From the NCBI GenBank assembly GCA_000405345.1, contig ASPC01000008.1, forward strand, positions 1-27,720: a DNA stretch of 27,720 nt, given 5' to 3'. The position numbers and the translations under genes were made by a program. Below, piece by piece: positions 7,107 to 15,572 of the stretch (the stretch's first letter is position 1; every line of letters begins with the position of its first letter). Under the pieces are notes generated by a model. That model saw only the letters and a list, made by a program, of their open reading frames with translations. It was not told where the DNA came from and made no database searches. Origin of the DNA: Atribacteria bacterium SCGC AAA255-N14. Lineage in GTDB: Bacteria > Atribacterota > JS1 > SB-45 > 34-128.

Positions 7107-8756
7107 TTAGAAATTTGATAAATTACGCAGCGTTTTTGCCGAGAAGAGACAGTAGGGGAATTCTCTAAGGGTATAGATTTTAGATTGTTTTATTTTTTCT
7201 TCTTCTTTTTCTATTTTTTTATTCAGCTCGCATTTCAAAGGCTCTACTTTTTCTTCCATGAAATTATTTATAGCCTTGATCTCCTCAGAAATTTTTTGTT
7301 TTTCTGCCGAGGCGAGGACCCCTCTAATTTTTTTAATTAATTCAGTTTTTTTCTCAGCCAGCTTTCCCATTTGAATTTCCTCTTTTTTGGTTAAAGATAA
7401 TTCGTCAATATGCCTTTCCGGATTAAATCCCAGGTCTCTTATCTTTTTCTTTAGGGCAGGTATTTTAGAATCAGATGTGCCGGGGGAGGATTTAAAATTG
7501 AGATACAAAGTGCAGGAGACAACTAAAAAGTGAGGAGGCTTAACTTTAAAAAATTCTCTGATGATTTCATCGGTAACCAGGTCATATTTCGCTCCTCCTA
7601 ATCCGTGAATAAAAAGGTCAGAGATAAATAAACGGTTGTATAAAGTTAATAGAAGGGCTTTAGGTCTTATTTTTAATCCCCGTTCTTTAAGAAAAGCTTT
7701 TAATAAAGATAGAGATTTTAAATTATCTTCTTCTATAAGAAATATTTTGCCATATGAATCGTTGTAAAGATAATCCCTCTCTCCCTCGTTTAAAATAAAT
7801 ATTTTTCTCCTTTGGCCTCCCTCTCTCCAAATCCAGAAAGGTGCCTCGATAAGATTTTCCTTAATAATTAAATTGGACGAGGGTTGTGCCCGATTTCTGA
7901 TTTTAAATAACTTTCTGTATTCATCCAATTTATTATTATAAATTTTAGAAAAGGATTCAATGTTTTTAATAATTTCTAAAAAGAAGGAGAGAAATTCATC
8001 ACTATCACAGATTTGAGAAAAAGGGATTTCCAGATAAGCAGGATCAATTTCTTGCTCGTAAAGATGGCGGGCCAAACCTAGAAATTCTCCCAGATTGCTT
8101 TCTCTATGGTTTTGGCTGCACAGTCGGGAAGAATTTTCCAGACAGCGGGCAAAATTTTTAAAATTATTTAAAATATCTTTATTTTCTAATTCCAGGGGTT
8201 TGAGTCTGTGGATAATGTCCCGATTAAATTTAGCAATCAGTTTCAAAGAAGGACAGGGATATTGTTCAAAGGGAAGGTTTGCGGTAAGAGTTGGAGATAA
8301 GAAATTCACTCCTTCTAATTTCAAATTACCGGTTGGAGCGAGAGCAGGCAAAGAAAAATTAAGGTCTTTACAGATATCATTATCCAGGATAATATTTAAT
8401 CCCAAAGACTTATTCGGAAGAGGAGATTTTATAAGTTCGTTTAAAAAGATGTTTTTAATCCATATGCCGGGATGAAAAAATACCGGTTGATGGCCGGTCT
8501 GAATAATGCATTGGGGAGCGGAACAAATTTTTTCTTCAATATCAGGATCATATTTTTTACTAAATTTTAGAGCCCTCTGAATAACTTCTTTTCGACAATT
8601 TCCCCTCACTTCCCTAAAAGGTTGATTAAGAATGGTAAAGGAATACTCGCTGAATATTTTCTTATTCTCTTCTAAGAGAGAACCAATCTTGTCCCCTGAT
8701 GGAGAGAGGAAAATTTGTTTATTTTTTTGAGGAACTTTAAAAGAAAATCTTTCCAT
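7107..8756 (-). CDS. Divergent BshC-like protein (putative cysteine-adding enzyme)
   Basis: 549 residues, cytoplasmic. Motifs recall bacillithiol synthase BshC: QTGHQPVFFHPG (86-97) resembles the TGQQAGLxTGP nucleotide-site loop, NIILDNDICKDLNF (121-134) sits where BshC has its WxAxEDHD strand, and RPKALLLTLYNRLFISDLFIHGLGGAKYD (364-392) resembles the conserved RPxxQDxLLPTxAYVGGPxEIAY block. A charged, probably coiled-coil stretch follows (about 455-525), as in BshC. The length is close to BshC (about 540). BshC attaches cysteine to glucosaminyl-malate in bacillithiol synthesis. The motif changes are large enough that a different acceptor or reaction is possible. It starts immediately after the deacetylase stop codon and converges on the MoaD-like gene with only five bases between them. 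No symbol is given because orthology is unproven. Confidence 0.68.
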   Translation of the reverse strand: MERFSFKVPQKNKQIFLSPSGDKIGSLLEENKKIFSEYSFTILNQPFREVRGNCRKEVIQRALKFSKKYDPDIEEKICSAPQCIIQTGHQPVFFHPGIWIKNIFLNELIKSPLPNKSLGLNIILDNDICKDLNFSLPALAPTGNLKLEGVNFLSPTLTANLPFEQYPCPSLKLIAKFNRDIIHRLKPLELENKDILNNFKNFARCLENSSRLCSQNHRESNLGEFLGLARHLYEQEIDPAYLEIPFSQICDSDEFLSFFLEIIKNIESFSKIYNNKLDEYRKLFKIRNRAQPSSNLIIKENLIEAPFWIWREGGQRRKIFILNEGERDYLYNDSYGKIFLIEEDNLKSLSLLKAFLKERGLKIRPKALLLTLYNRLFISDLFIHGLGGAKYDLVTDEIIREFFKVKPPHFLVVSCTLYLNFKSSPGTSDSKIPALKKKIRDLGFNPERHIDELSLTKKEEIQMGKLAEKKTELIKKIRGVLASAEKQKISEEIKAINNFMEEKVEPLKCELNKKIEKEEEKIKQSKIYTLREFPYCLFSAKTLRNLSNF

Positions 8757-9440
8757 TTACAAAAGTGCCTCTATATCCTTAATGCCGACTTCTTCCTTGG
8801 AGATAAAAGGTTCGGCAAACTCTGTGCCAATAAGGTTCCCCCAATAACGGTTAGAATTTAAAACCCATTCAAATAGCTGATGCCCTTCTGGAGAAGGCCC
8901 AAATTGGGATTCATAGCTCTTGATAGTTTCTACCTTCATTTCCATCACTTTGCTTATATCCATAATAAAAGAAGGTTTGAGATTTAACTTTAAATGAGAA
9001 GCAATATAATAATATATTTTCTTTACATAAAAGGGCCTGCCCTGCATCTCTGTTTTGCTGAGTTTTCCGTAGAAACGAGCAGCATCACAGATCTTTGAGG
9101 CAGCAACATGGTCCGGATGGGCATCTATCCAGTAAGGGGCAAAAAGGATATCTGGCTGAATTTTTCTGATGACTTCAGCTAATTCCTGGCGGGCTTCTAT
9201 TTCATCCTGAAGATACCGATTGGGAAAATCAAGAGTAATTCTCTCCTCAATCCCTAATATCCTGCTTGATTTTACACTCTCTTTTTTCCTGGTCTCCGGA
9301 TCTCCATGAGGAGTGGGCTCTCCGTCAGTTAAATCCACGATAGTAACTTTATGGCCTGTTTCGGTAAATTTTAATACAGAACCGCCCATTCCCAATTCCA
9401 CATCATCGGGATGTGGACCGACAGCTAATATATTTAACAT
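8757..9440 (-). CDS. bshB1: PIG-L/LmbE family deacetylase, BshB1-like
   Basis: 227 residues, a single PIG-L domain. The zinc-binding motif HPDDVE is at 10-15 and the second ligand motif DAHPDHVAA at 106-114. The DLTDGEPTPHGDPETRKKES segment (36-55), PNRYLQDE and a C-terminal GTEFAEPF match the bacillithiol-deacetylase type in order and length. BshB1 removes the acetyl group from GlcNAc-malate to give GlcN-malate; related enzymes deacetylate other N-acetylglucosaminyl compounds. Its start overlaps the end of the upstream glycosyltransferase gene by seven bases, and its stop abuts the BshC-like start, so all three are probably translated from one message. The substrate is inferred only from the family and the BshC-like neighbour. 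Confidence 0.82.
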   Translation of the reverse strand: MLNILAVGPHPDDVELGMGGSVLKFTETGHKVTIVDLTDGEPTPHGDPETRKKESVKSSRILGIEERITLDFPNRYLQDEIEARQELAEVIRKIQPDILFAPYWIDAHPDHVAASKICDAARFYGKLSKTEMQGRPFYVKKIYYYIASHLKLNLKPSFIMDISKVMEMKVETIKSYESQFGPSPEGHQLFEWVLNSNRYWGNLIGTEFAEPFISKEEVGIKDIEALL

Positions 9441-10183
9441 TTTTTTACCTCACTATCTATGATTTTTTGGTAATAATCCAACCTCTTTTTTGGGTCGTCC
9501 AGATAATTGCCAAAAGTACGGTCTTTATCTTTATAAATCATACTCACCGGCAGCTCTTTTACAGTCAGATTGTTTTTATAAGCCTGAATCCAGAGTTGAA
9601 GGGGAAGACCATATCCCTTTTCGGTTAATTCTAATTTTTTTAAGACTTCCATTCGATATACTTTAAACCCACAGAAAGAATCGGTTAGTCCGTAGCCGGT
9701 TATCTCATTGATTAGCCCGGTGATTTTACGATTAATCCTATATCGGTCTTCAGGTGGAGTATCAATTTTTTTTTGGAAAGACAGATAACGAGAACCAGAA
9801 ATTATCTCGAATTCCTCTTTTTTAATCTCTTCAAAAAATTGAGGGATTAATTCCGGTTCATGTTGTTCATCACAATCCAAAGTCAGAAGATATCGGTAAT
9901 TATTATCCCGGGCAAAATTAATTCCGTCAATCAAAGATTTGCCGTACCCTTCGTTTTCTGAGTGGTTTATAATAGTAAGTTTCCCTTTGAGCTTAGCACA
10001 AGAGGCAATCTCCTCAACAATTTCTTTGCTCTCATCAGTGGAGCCATCATTGACCACCAGCAGGTCTTCCGGTGAGTATTTTCTTACTTCTCTTAAAACA
10101 TTAAAAATATGTTTTTGTTCATTATAGATGGGGACAAGAATAAGGCTTTCTGTTTTGGATTGATTATTTATCATATTGTTCAT
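9434..10183 (-). CDS. GT2-family glycosyltransferase, dolichyl-phosphate mannosyltransferase-like, soluble
   Basis: 249 residues, a single GT-A fold without membrane segments. LILVPIYNE (14-22), VVNDGSTD (43-50) and the metal-binding LDCDEQHEP (102-110) are the nucleotide-sugar site; TDSFCGFKVYR (167-177) and the later YGLPLQLWIQA are acceptor-side motifs seen in DPM1/GtrB-like enzymes. It should transfer a sugar from a nucleotide or lipid-linked donor. It is first in the run of three genes and overlaps the deacetylase by seven bases. Bacillithiol synthesis uses a GT4 enzyme (BshA) at this step; this one is GT2, so it either fills that role in a variant pathway or serves an unrelated envelope function. 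AGGA lies about ten bases before the ATG; an in-frame ATG three codons on is an alternative start. Confidence 0.85.
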   Translation of the reverse strand: MNNMINNQSKTESLILVPIYNEQKHIFNVLREVRKYSPEDLLVVNDGSTDESKEIVEEIASCAKLKGKLTIINHSENEGYGKSLIDGINFARDNNYRYLLTLDCDEQHEPELIPQFFEEIKKEEFEIISGSRYLSFQKKIDTPPEDRYRINRKITGLINEITGYGLTDSFCGFKVYRMEVLKKLELTEKGYGLPLQLWIQAYKNNLTVKELPVSMIYKDKDRTFGNYLDDPKKRLDYYQKIIDSEVKKC

Positions 10184-10231
10184 ATAAAAATTTTCCTAAT
10201 ATAATTTAATTAAAAAATACATTGTTTTTTT

Positions 10232-10304
10232 GTAGGGGGCGGAATTTATCCGCCCCGGGTTATTTAGTAATTTTTTTAACGGGTTCGATGAATCGAACCC
10301 CTAC
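10232..10304. repeat. 73-bp palindromic MITE-like element
   Basis: The element begins GTAGGGG and ends CCCCTAC, forming 7-base terminal inverted repeats. Inside are two perfect hairpins: an 8-bp stem (10236-10243 with 10249-10256) around an AT loop, and a 9-bp stem (10281-10289 with 10292-10300) with a 2-base loop. Small elements of this GTAGGGGCG type occur dispersed in several anaerobe genomes (from memory; not searched here). It lies between the GT2 start and the 3' end of the phosphate transporter gene, and has no coding capacity. It could also terminate transcription weakly. Confidence 0.65.
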
Positions 10305-10355
10305 CTCCTAAACACCATCCGCTAATAATCTCCTGACTTCTTTTTTTCTTTCTTT

Positions 10356-10412
10356 ACTATTTACTATTTTCTTCTTCACTATATACTATATACGCGATAC
10401 TCGATACTATCT
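10356..10412. repeat. Heptamer repeat array overlapping the 3' end of the phosphate transporter gene
   Basis: Two ACTATTT units (10356-10369), an 8-base TCTTCTTC interruption, then five further 7-base units at 10378-10412 of form ACNNNAT or a one-base variant. A pyrimidine-rich tract precedes it. The last unit supplies the stop codon (10407-10409) of the minus-strand gene. The same 7-base period and the unit ACTCGAT recur at 15573-15607. Confidence 0.65.
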
Positions 10413-12023
10413 TAATATCTCTCCCACTACCGCTCGGGCAATAGAGAAGGCGTGATCATTTATTCTTTTAAGGATATTGATCAGATCCAAATGAACCCCG
10501 CTGGTCTTTTGGGAAAGTTCTATTCCCACATTTAATCGGTTGATATGAGTCTTGCGTAGATTTATTTCTAAGGAATCAATGTATTCTTTTTGGTCGATTA
10601 CTTTTTGAGCCATCCTCCGGTCCTGAAGAGCAAAAGCCCCGATGGCATTTCGAAGATTGTTGTAAACATCCTGATGCATATTCTTAATCTCTTCTACCCC
10701 TTTTTCAGAAAATATCAAACTATGGTCTATCTTTTTTTCCACCAAAGGAATCAGATTTTTATCTATTAAATCTCCAATATGTTCCAGGTCATCGACAACG
10801 TACAATAATCTAAATACTTCTTTAGAATGTTCTTCGGAGAGGGTTTCAAAACTTATTTTGGTTAAATATTTGGTTATCTCTCGAGAGAGATTATCCACGA
10901 TTATATCTTGTGCGCTTATTTCATCCAGTAGTTTTTCATCATTATTAATAAACACCTTCATAACACCCAGGACCATCTCCTCTACAGCATTAGAAATTCG
11001 CAATATCTCTTTGCTGGCCAAATAGAAGGCGATCTCCGGGGTTTCAAGGACACCTGAGTCTAAGAATTTAGGTTTTTGCAAGACCTCCACCTCTTCTGTT
11101 TGGGGAATAACCTTTTCTAAAAATTTGGCAAATGTTTCAGTAAAAGGAATAAAAATTAAGGCGTTACCCACAATGATTAAGGCATGAGCATTAGCAATTT
11201 GTCGGGGTAAATTTATCGAGGACTTCTGTACTAGAAAAATTATAGAGGGAGTGAGAAAGAAAAATACAATAACTCCTACCAGTTTAAATAATAAGTTAGC
11301 CAAAGTCACTCTTTTTGCACTCCTGGAAGCTCCAATACCGGCAAAAAGGACGGTGGAACAGGAACCCAAATGCGAACCCAAAATTATCGGAATAGCCAAA
11401 TTTAAAGATATCAAACCTTGCATAGCCAGAGAAATAGTTAAACCCATAGTAGCGGTACTGCTCTGAATTATACTGGTAAGCAAGGCAGAGGCGAGCAGGG
11501 CCAATAAGGGCACATGTTCTAAATTAATCAATGTTTCTTTAAAGAGGGCGTGGTCTTTAAGGGGAGAGACTGACTCGGACATCACCTTCATGCCCAAAAA
11601 GATAAAACCTATGCCCAGCAAGATATTGCCTATAAATCTCTGTTTTCTTTTTTTCCCCAAGAGCTTTAAGCCAAATCCAAGAATAATTATTAAGAGAGCA
11701 TAATCAGATACCTTAAAGGCGATTATCTGGGCAGTAAGAGTTGTTCCCATGCTGGTCCCCAGCAAGATACCGAGAGTCTGACTTAAACTCATAATTCCGG
11801 TATTTACCAGACTTACCAATAGGGTAGAAGCTGCGGTACTGCTCTGAATAGTAAAAGTAATAATAATACCGGTTAATAAGGCAATTAATTTATTCCTGGA
11901 CAAGGTACTCAGGATCTGTTTTAGTTTATTGCCGAAGGTACTTTTTAGCCCTTCACTGGTAATCTGCATTCCATATAGGAAGAGAGCCAGACCGCCAATT
12001 AAACCCATCACCACAAAAAACAT
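10407..12023 (-). CDS. Na/Pi-cotransporter family protein with C-terminal PhoU-like domain
   Basis: 538 residues. The membrane domain (about 1-300) has two inverted-topology Na/Pi-cotransporter repeats, each with the signature QSSTA (60-64 and 187-191) and neighbouring GTSMGTT and GSHLGS loops. The C-terminal third (about 335-538) is helical and charged, matching the PhoU-like domain of NptA/YjbB-type proteins. Such proteins move phosphate, probably as Na+-coupled symporters or as exporters. GAGGGAGA lies just upstream of the ATG at 12023. The gene stands alone; the next minus-strand gene (GT2) begins more than 200 bases downstream past repeats. A heptamer repeat provides its stop codon. Whether it imports or exports phosphate is not evident. 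Confidence 0.88.
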   Translation of the reverse strand: MFFVVMGLIGGLALFLYGMQITSEGLKSTFGNKLKQILSTLSRNKLIALLTGIIITFTIQSSTAASTLLVSLVNTGIMSLSQTLGILLGTSMGTTLTAQIIAFKVSDYALLIIILGFGLKLLGKKRKQRFIGNILLGIGFIFLGMKVMSESVSPLKDHALFKETLINLEHVPLLALLASALLTSIIQSSTATMGLTISLAMQGLISLNLAIPIILGSHLGSCSTVLFAGIGASRSAKRVTLANLLFKLVGVIVFFFLTPSIIFLVQKSSINLPRQIANAHALIIVGNALIFIPFTETFAKFLEKVIPQTEEVEVLQKPKFLDSGVLETPEIAFYLASKEILRISNAVEEMVLGVMKVFINNDEKLLDEISAQDIIVDNLSREITKYLTKISFETLSEEHSKEVFRLLYVVDDLEHIGDLIDKNLIPLVEKKIDHSLIFSEKGVEEIKNMHQDVYNNLRNAIGAFALQDRRMAQKVIDQKEYIDSLEINLRKTHINRLNVGIELSQKTSGVHLDLINILKRINDHAFSIARAVVGEILR

Positions 12024-12105
12024 ATGATTCTCCCTCTAACCAAGTAACAAAATTGACTTGTAATTCGAATTTTGTATTTTCCTTACATTTGTTACCCGCA
12101 CCAAT

Positions 12106-12133
12106 ACGCTAAACGCTGTACGCTCCACGCTAG
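12106..12133. repeat. Four exact-period heptamers, ACGCTNN
   Basis: Four consecutive 7-base units ACGCTAA, ACGCTGT, ACGCTCC and ACGCTAG. They lie in the 12024-12366 gap between the divergent phosphate transporter and glpA genes. The rest of that gap holds the glpA promoter (12194-12222) and leader hairpins (12278-12312). The unit differs from the ACNNNAT arrays but the period is the same. Confidence 0.65.
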
Positions 12134-12193
12134 GTTTATTCACTAGCGACCAATCCATTTCAGCTTTTTATATAATACCCTGAAAGAGTAAAT

Positions 12194-12222
12194 TTGTAAA
12201 TTATAATTCTGTATGATATTAT
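12194..12222 (+). promoter_or_regulatory. Probable extended -10 promoter for the glpA operon
   Basis: TTGTAA (12194-12199), a 17-base spacer and TATTAT (12217-12222), with TG one base upstream of the -10 (TGA at 12214-12216). Four of six and five of six bases match consensus, and the extended -10 adds weight. It would give a leader of roughly 135 bases before the glpA start at 12367. Confidence 0.5.
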
Positions 12223-12277
12223 ATAAAAAATTGAATAAATAAGTGGTGGAGATTTAGAGAAAGCCATTTTATTAACC

Positions 12278-12312
12278 AGGGGCTAACCCCTTTTATCTGA
12301 TTTTAGTCAGAT
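12278..12312 (+). promoter_or_regulatory. Tandem hairpins in the glpA leader, possible attenuator
   Basis: Two adjacent small hairpins: AGGGG/CCCCT with a 4-base loop (12278-12291), directly followed by TTT, and ATCTGA/TCAGAT with a 6-base loop (12295-12312). They lie between the predicted promoter and the glpA start. Since GlpP, a G3P-responsive antiterminator, is encoded downstream, these are candidates for its target or for a weak terminator. The stems are short, so this is tentative. Confidence 0.35.
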
Positions 12313-12366
12313 ATGTCGGTTGATGAAATGGTTTTTTTATTTATTATGCAGCCAAGGAGAATGTCA

Positions 12367-13875
12367 ATGAAAGCAGATGTAGTAATTATAGGAGGAGGAG
12401 TAATCGGGACAAGCATTGCCCGAGAGCTATCCAGATATAGTCTGGAAATAATTCTTATAGAAAAAGAAGATGATATAGCTATGGGGACCAGCAAGGGTAA
12501 TTCCGGGATTATCCATGCCGGATATAACGCTGATTTTAAAACCCTGAAAGGACGATTAAATATAAAAAGCAATCCCAGGTTTGATAAATTATGCCAGGAC
12601 TTGAAAGTGCGTTTTAAGAGGATAGGGTCTTTGGTGGTGGGCTTCAATGAGCAAGATATGAAAAAATTAAGGGAATTAAAGAAAAATGGAGTGAAGAACG
12701 GGATTAAAAATTCAGAAATAATTGCCGGTAATAAATTATTTGAATTGGAACCTCACTTAAATCCCCAGGCCAAATATGCCCTTTATGCTCCTTCTGCCGG
12801 GATTATTTCCCCTTATAAGTTTACTATCGCCCTGGCTGATAGTGCAGTGACAAACGGGGTTAAAGTATTGTTGGAGACCGAAGCAAAAGATATTAGAATC
12901 AAAGAAAGACAGATTTGCGGCGTGGTTACCAGCAGAGGCCTGATTGAAACCAGAACAGTAATAAATGCCGCCGGGTTATATGCTGACGAGATAGCCAAAA
13001 CTGCCGGAGATAGTTTTAAGATAAGTCCCTTAAAGGGCGAATACCAGCTATTTGATAAACAATGGGGGAATCTGGTTAACCATATCCTTTTCCCTATCCC
13101 CACTAAACTGTCCAAAGGAATTTTAGTAGCCCCCACTGTTCATGGCAATCTCTTAATCGGGCCTAACTCTTGTCGGGTAAAAGAAAAGGATGACCTGTCT
13201 ACTACTAAGGCCGGGATAAAGGAAGTGCATGCCGGAGCAAGAAAATTAATTCCTTATCTTCCCCATCAAGACCTGATAAATTCTTTTGCCGGTTTAAGAG
13301 GCGATATTGAAGGGGGAGATGATTTTTTTATTGAGGCTTCAAAAAAGGTTAGAGGATTTATTAATGTGGCAGGCATTGAATCACCGGGCTTAAGTTCTGC
13401 CCCAGCTATCGGCGAGATGGTCAGTAATATTTTAAAAGAGGTGGCTCAAGAAATTTCTCCCCGGTTGGAATTAAATTACCAGGATGATTTTGTAGAAACC
13501 CTGCCTGAACAGCCGAGATTTGCAGATTATTTAGACAGGACAGACGAATGGCGGGAGATAGTAGAAAAAGATGCTGATTACGGAGAGATTATCTGCCGAT
13601 GTGAAAAAGTAAGTAAAGGAGAGATGCTCGGGGCAATCCATCAACCGGTACCGGCCAGAAGTCTGGATGCCATCAAAAGAAGGGTCAGGGCAGGGATGGG
13701 CCGATGTCAGGGAGGTTTTTGCAGTCCCAAGGTTTTAAAAATTCTATCGGAAGAATTAAAGATTTCTCCTTTAAAAATAACTAAAAAAGGAATTGGTTCA
13801 GAAATTTTAACGACTAAGACCAAAGATATGATCAAAGAAACAGGAGTTAAGTTTAAAGATGAAGTTAGAGTATGA
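12367..13875 (+). CDS. glpA: FAD-dependent glycerol-3-phosphate dehydrogenase with [2Fe-2S] BFD-like domain (GlpA type)
   Basis: 502 residues from the chosen start. The N-terminal DAO-type FAD domain opens VVIIGGGVIGTSIARE (5-20) and includes the TSKGNSGIIHAGY segment (41-53). The C-terminal domain has four cysteines spaced as in BFD-like [2Fe-2S] proteins: Cys410-X-Cys412 and Cys447-X4-Cys452. This layout is that of anaerobic G3P dehydrogenases, which oxidise G3P to dihydroxyacetone phosphate and pass electrons to partner subunits. The frame is open to 12313, but AAGGAG sits seven bases before the ATG at 12367, and the homology begins there. The next gene overlaps its end by 17 bases. A related 2-hydroxyacid oxidase role is possible, but neighbouring glpP and ugp genes favour G3P. 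Confidence 0.87.
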   Translation: MKADVVIIGGGVIGTSIARELSRYSLEIILIEKEDDIAMGTSKGNSGIIHAGYNADFKTLKGRLNIKSNPRFDKLCQDLKVRFKRIGSLVVGFNEQDMKKLRELKKNGVKNGIKNSEIIAGNKLFELEPHLNPQAKYALYAPSAGIISPYKFTIALADSAVTNGVKVLLETEAKDIRIKERQICGVVTSRGLIETRTVINAAGLYADEIAKTAGDSFKISPLKGEYQLFDKQWGNLVNHILFPIPTKLSKGILVAPTVHGNLLIGPNSCRVKEKDDLSTTKAGIKEVHAGARKLIPYLPHQDLINSFAGLRGDIEGGDDFFIEASKKVRGFINVAGIESPGLSSAPAIGEMVSNILKEVAQEISPRLELNYQDDFVETLPEQPRFADYLDRTDEWREIVEKDADYGEIICRCEKVSKGEMLGAIHQPVPARSLDAIKRRVRAGMGRCQGGFCSPKVLKILSEELKISPLKITKKGIGSEILTTKTKDMIKETGVKFKDEVRV

Positions 13876-15124
13876 TTTAGTAATTATCGGAGGGGGTCCG
13901 GCCGGTCTGGCTGTTGCCCTGGAAGCCAGAAGAAACACAGTCAAAGATATTTTACTATTAGAGAGAGATAAATATCTGGGAGGAATCCTTCCCCAGTGTA
14001 TACATAACGGATTTGGGGTGCAATATTTTAAGGAAGAACTGACCGGACCGGAATATGCAGAGAGATTTATTGCCAAACTTAATGATAGCCAGATTGATGT
14101 AAAGACCGAGACGATGGTGATAAAGGTAACCCCCGATAAACGGATTATAGCCATGAACAGAAATGATGGTTTATTGCATATTCAGGCTAAAGCAGTTGTT
14201 CTGGCTATGGGGTGTCGGGAAAGAACCCGGGAAGCTATTGCTATCCCCGGGAACAGGCCTGCCGGAATATTTACCGCCGGCACTGCCCAGAGATATATTA
14301 ATATTGAAGGATATATACCGGGTCGTGAGGTAGTTGTTCTGGGTTCGGGGGATATCGGGATGATTATGGCCCGCAGGATGACTTTAGAAGGAGCGAGGGT
14401 TAAGGCAGTCCTGGAAATTATGCCTTTTTCTACCGGACTGATCAGAAACAGGGTTCAATGTCTGGATGATTTTAATATCTCCTTAAAATTTAATCATACT
14501 ATTACCCGGATTGAGGGGGAAAGGCGGGTTAAAAGAGTGATCGTCGCTCGGGTGGATAAAAATTTGCAGGCGATTCCCGGGACCGAGGAAGAGATAAGCT
14601 GTGATACCATCCTGTTATCTGTCGGCTTAATTCCGGAAAATGAACTAACCGGAGAAGCAGGGATAAAATTAGACCCGGTAACCAGAGGACCCATAGTAAA
14701 TGAAAACCGGGAGACAGAGATTGAGGGAATTTTTGCTTGTGGAAATGTCCTGCATGTCCATGACCTGGCTGATTTTGTTACCGAAGAGGGAGAGATCGTG
14801 GGTAGAGCTGTAGGTGAATACCTCAAAAGGAATAGAAAGTTTCGTTCCCAACCTATAAAGATAGTACCCGGTGAAAATATTGCTTATGTAGTCCCTCAAC
14901 ACATAGATTTTATTGTTCCGGGGAGGAAGAAAATAAAAATATTTATGAGGGTAAAAAAGCCGGCAGAGAAGGTTAGGATTGTCTTTAAGGATGATAAAGG
15001 GGAAATGATGGCCTCTTATAAAAAGGCGATTGTGACTCCGGGAGAGATGTTGAGTGTCTATTTGCCGGAAGTTTTATTGGAAGATAAATTGAAAAATATA
15101 ACTATCTCTGTTAAAAGGGATTAG
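13859..15124 (+). CDS. FAD/NAD(P)-dependent oxidoreductase partner of the G3P dehydrogenase
   Basis: 421 residues of the pyridine nucleotide-disulfide oxidoreductase fold: the FAD site LVIIGGGPAGLAVALEA (7-23), a second dinucleotide site VVVLGSGDIGMIMARR (158-173), and MGCRERTREA (117-126). The C-terminal part (about 330-421) is a beta-rich extension found in this subfamily. No CxxxxC redox pair like that of thioredoxin reductase is visible; Cys47 (GILPQCIHNGFG) and Cys119 are the notable cysteines. Genes of this type regularly sit between a GlpA-like dehydrogenase and a DUF1667 protein, and it probably carries electrons from G3P oxidation to NAD(P) or another acceptor. The 17-base overlap with glpA implies translational coupling. 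The acceptor is inferred, not shown. Confidence 0.85.
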   Translation: MKLEYDLVIIGGGPAGLAVALEARRNTVKDILLLERDKYLGGILPQCIHNGFGVQYFKEELTGPEYAERFIAKLNDSQIDVKTETMVIKVTPDKRIIAMNRNDGLLHIQAKAVVLAMGCRERTREAIAIPGNRPAGIFTAGTAQRYINIEGYIPGREVVVLGSGDIGMIMARRMTLEGARVKAVLEIMPFSTGLIRNRVQCLDDFNISLKFNHTITRIEGERRVKRVIVARVDKNLQAIPGTEEEISCDTILLSVGLIPENELTGEAGIKLDPVTRGPIVNENRETEIEGIFACGNVLHVHDLADFVTEEGEIVGRAVGEYLKRNRKFRSQPIKIVPGENIAYVVPQHIDFIVPGRKKIKIFMRVKKPAEKVRIVFKDDKGEMMASYKKAIVTPGEMLSVYLPEVLLEDKLKNITISVKRD

Positions 15125-15136
15125 GGAGTAAAGGGT

Positions 15137-15520
15137 ATGGAACAAAATAAGATAATATGTGTAAGCTGCCCCATAGGTTGCAGGATGACCATCCAGAGTA
15201 AAGATGGAAAGATTACCTCTATTATAGGGAATGCCTGTCTTAAAGGAATTAAATATGCCGAAGAAGAATTTGTTAATCCGCTAAGAATTTTACCCACCAC
15301 AGTAAAAGTAATTGGCGGTGAATTACCTTTAGTGTCGGTAAAAACGGAAAAAGCAATTCCCAAAAGATTATTATTAGAAGCTATGACCGAAATTGCTGAA
15401 ATTGAAGTTAATGCCCCGGTTAAAATAGGTCAGATAATAAAAGATGATTTGATGGGAACAGGCGTAAGCCTGGTTGCCACCCGCAATATTAAGAGAGCTG
15501 ACTCTAACCAGCATTCCTAA
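15137..15520 (+). CDS. DUF1667 small Fe-S protein
   Basis: 127 residues. The N-terminus has Cys8-X2-Cys11-X3-Cys15 and a fourth Cys34 in GNACLKG, a plausible [4Fe-4S] or zinc site similar to the N-terminal motif of molybdopterin oxidoreductases. The rest (NPLRILPTTVKVIGGELPLVSVKTEKAIPK and on) matches the DUF1667 family. It starts 12 bases after the upstream oxidoreductase and completes a three-gene set with the GlpA-like and FAD/NAD genes, so it is probably an electron-transfer subunit of that complex. The family's function is not established. GGAG precedes the start. Confidence 0.85.
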   Translation: MEQNKIICVSCPIGCRMTIQSKDGKITSIIGNACLKGIKYAEEEFVNPLRILPTTVKVIGGELPLVSVKTEKAIPKRLLLEAMTEIAEIEVNAPVKIGQIIKDDLMGTGVSLVATRNIKRADSNQHS

Positions 15521-15572
15521 AGATTATGCTTACATCTTTTCCCTACTTTCCTTTATTTCCTTCTCTTTCTTA

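Noticed and set aside
8095..8475. 126-codon plus-strand open frame inside the BshC-like gene
   Set aside because: Antisense shadow of a longer gene, with no start signal or domain.
12313..12366. Upstream extension of the glpA frame to the ATG at 12313
   Set aside because: The added residues are not family-like, overlap the leader hairpin, and lack a ribosome-binding site; AAGGAG fits the ATG at 12367.
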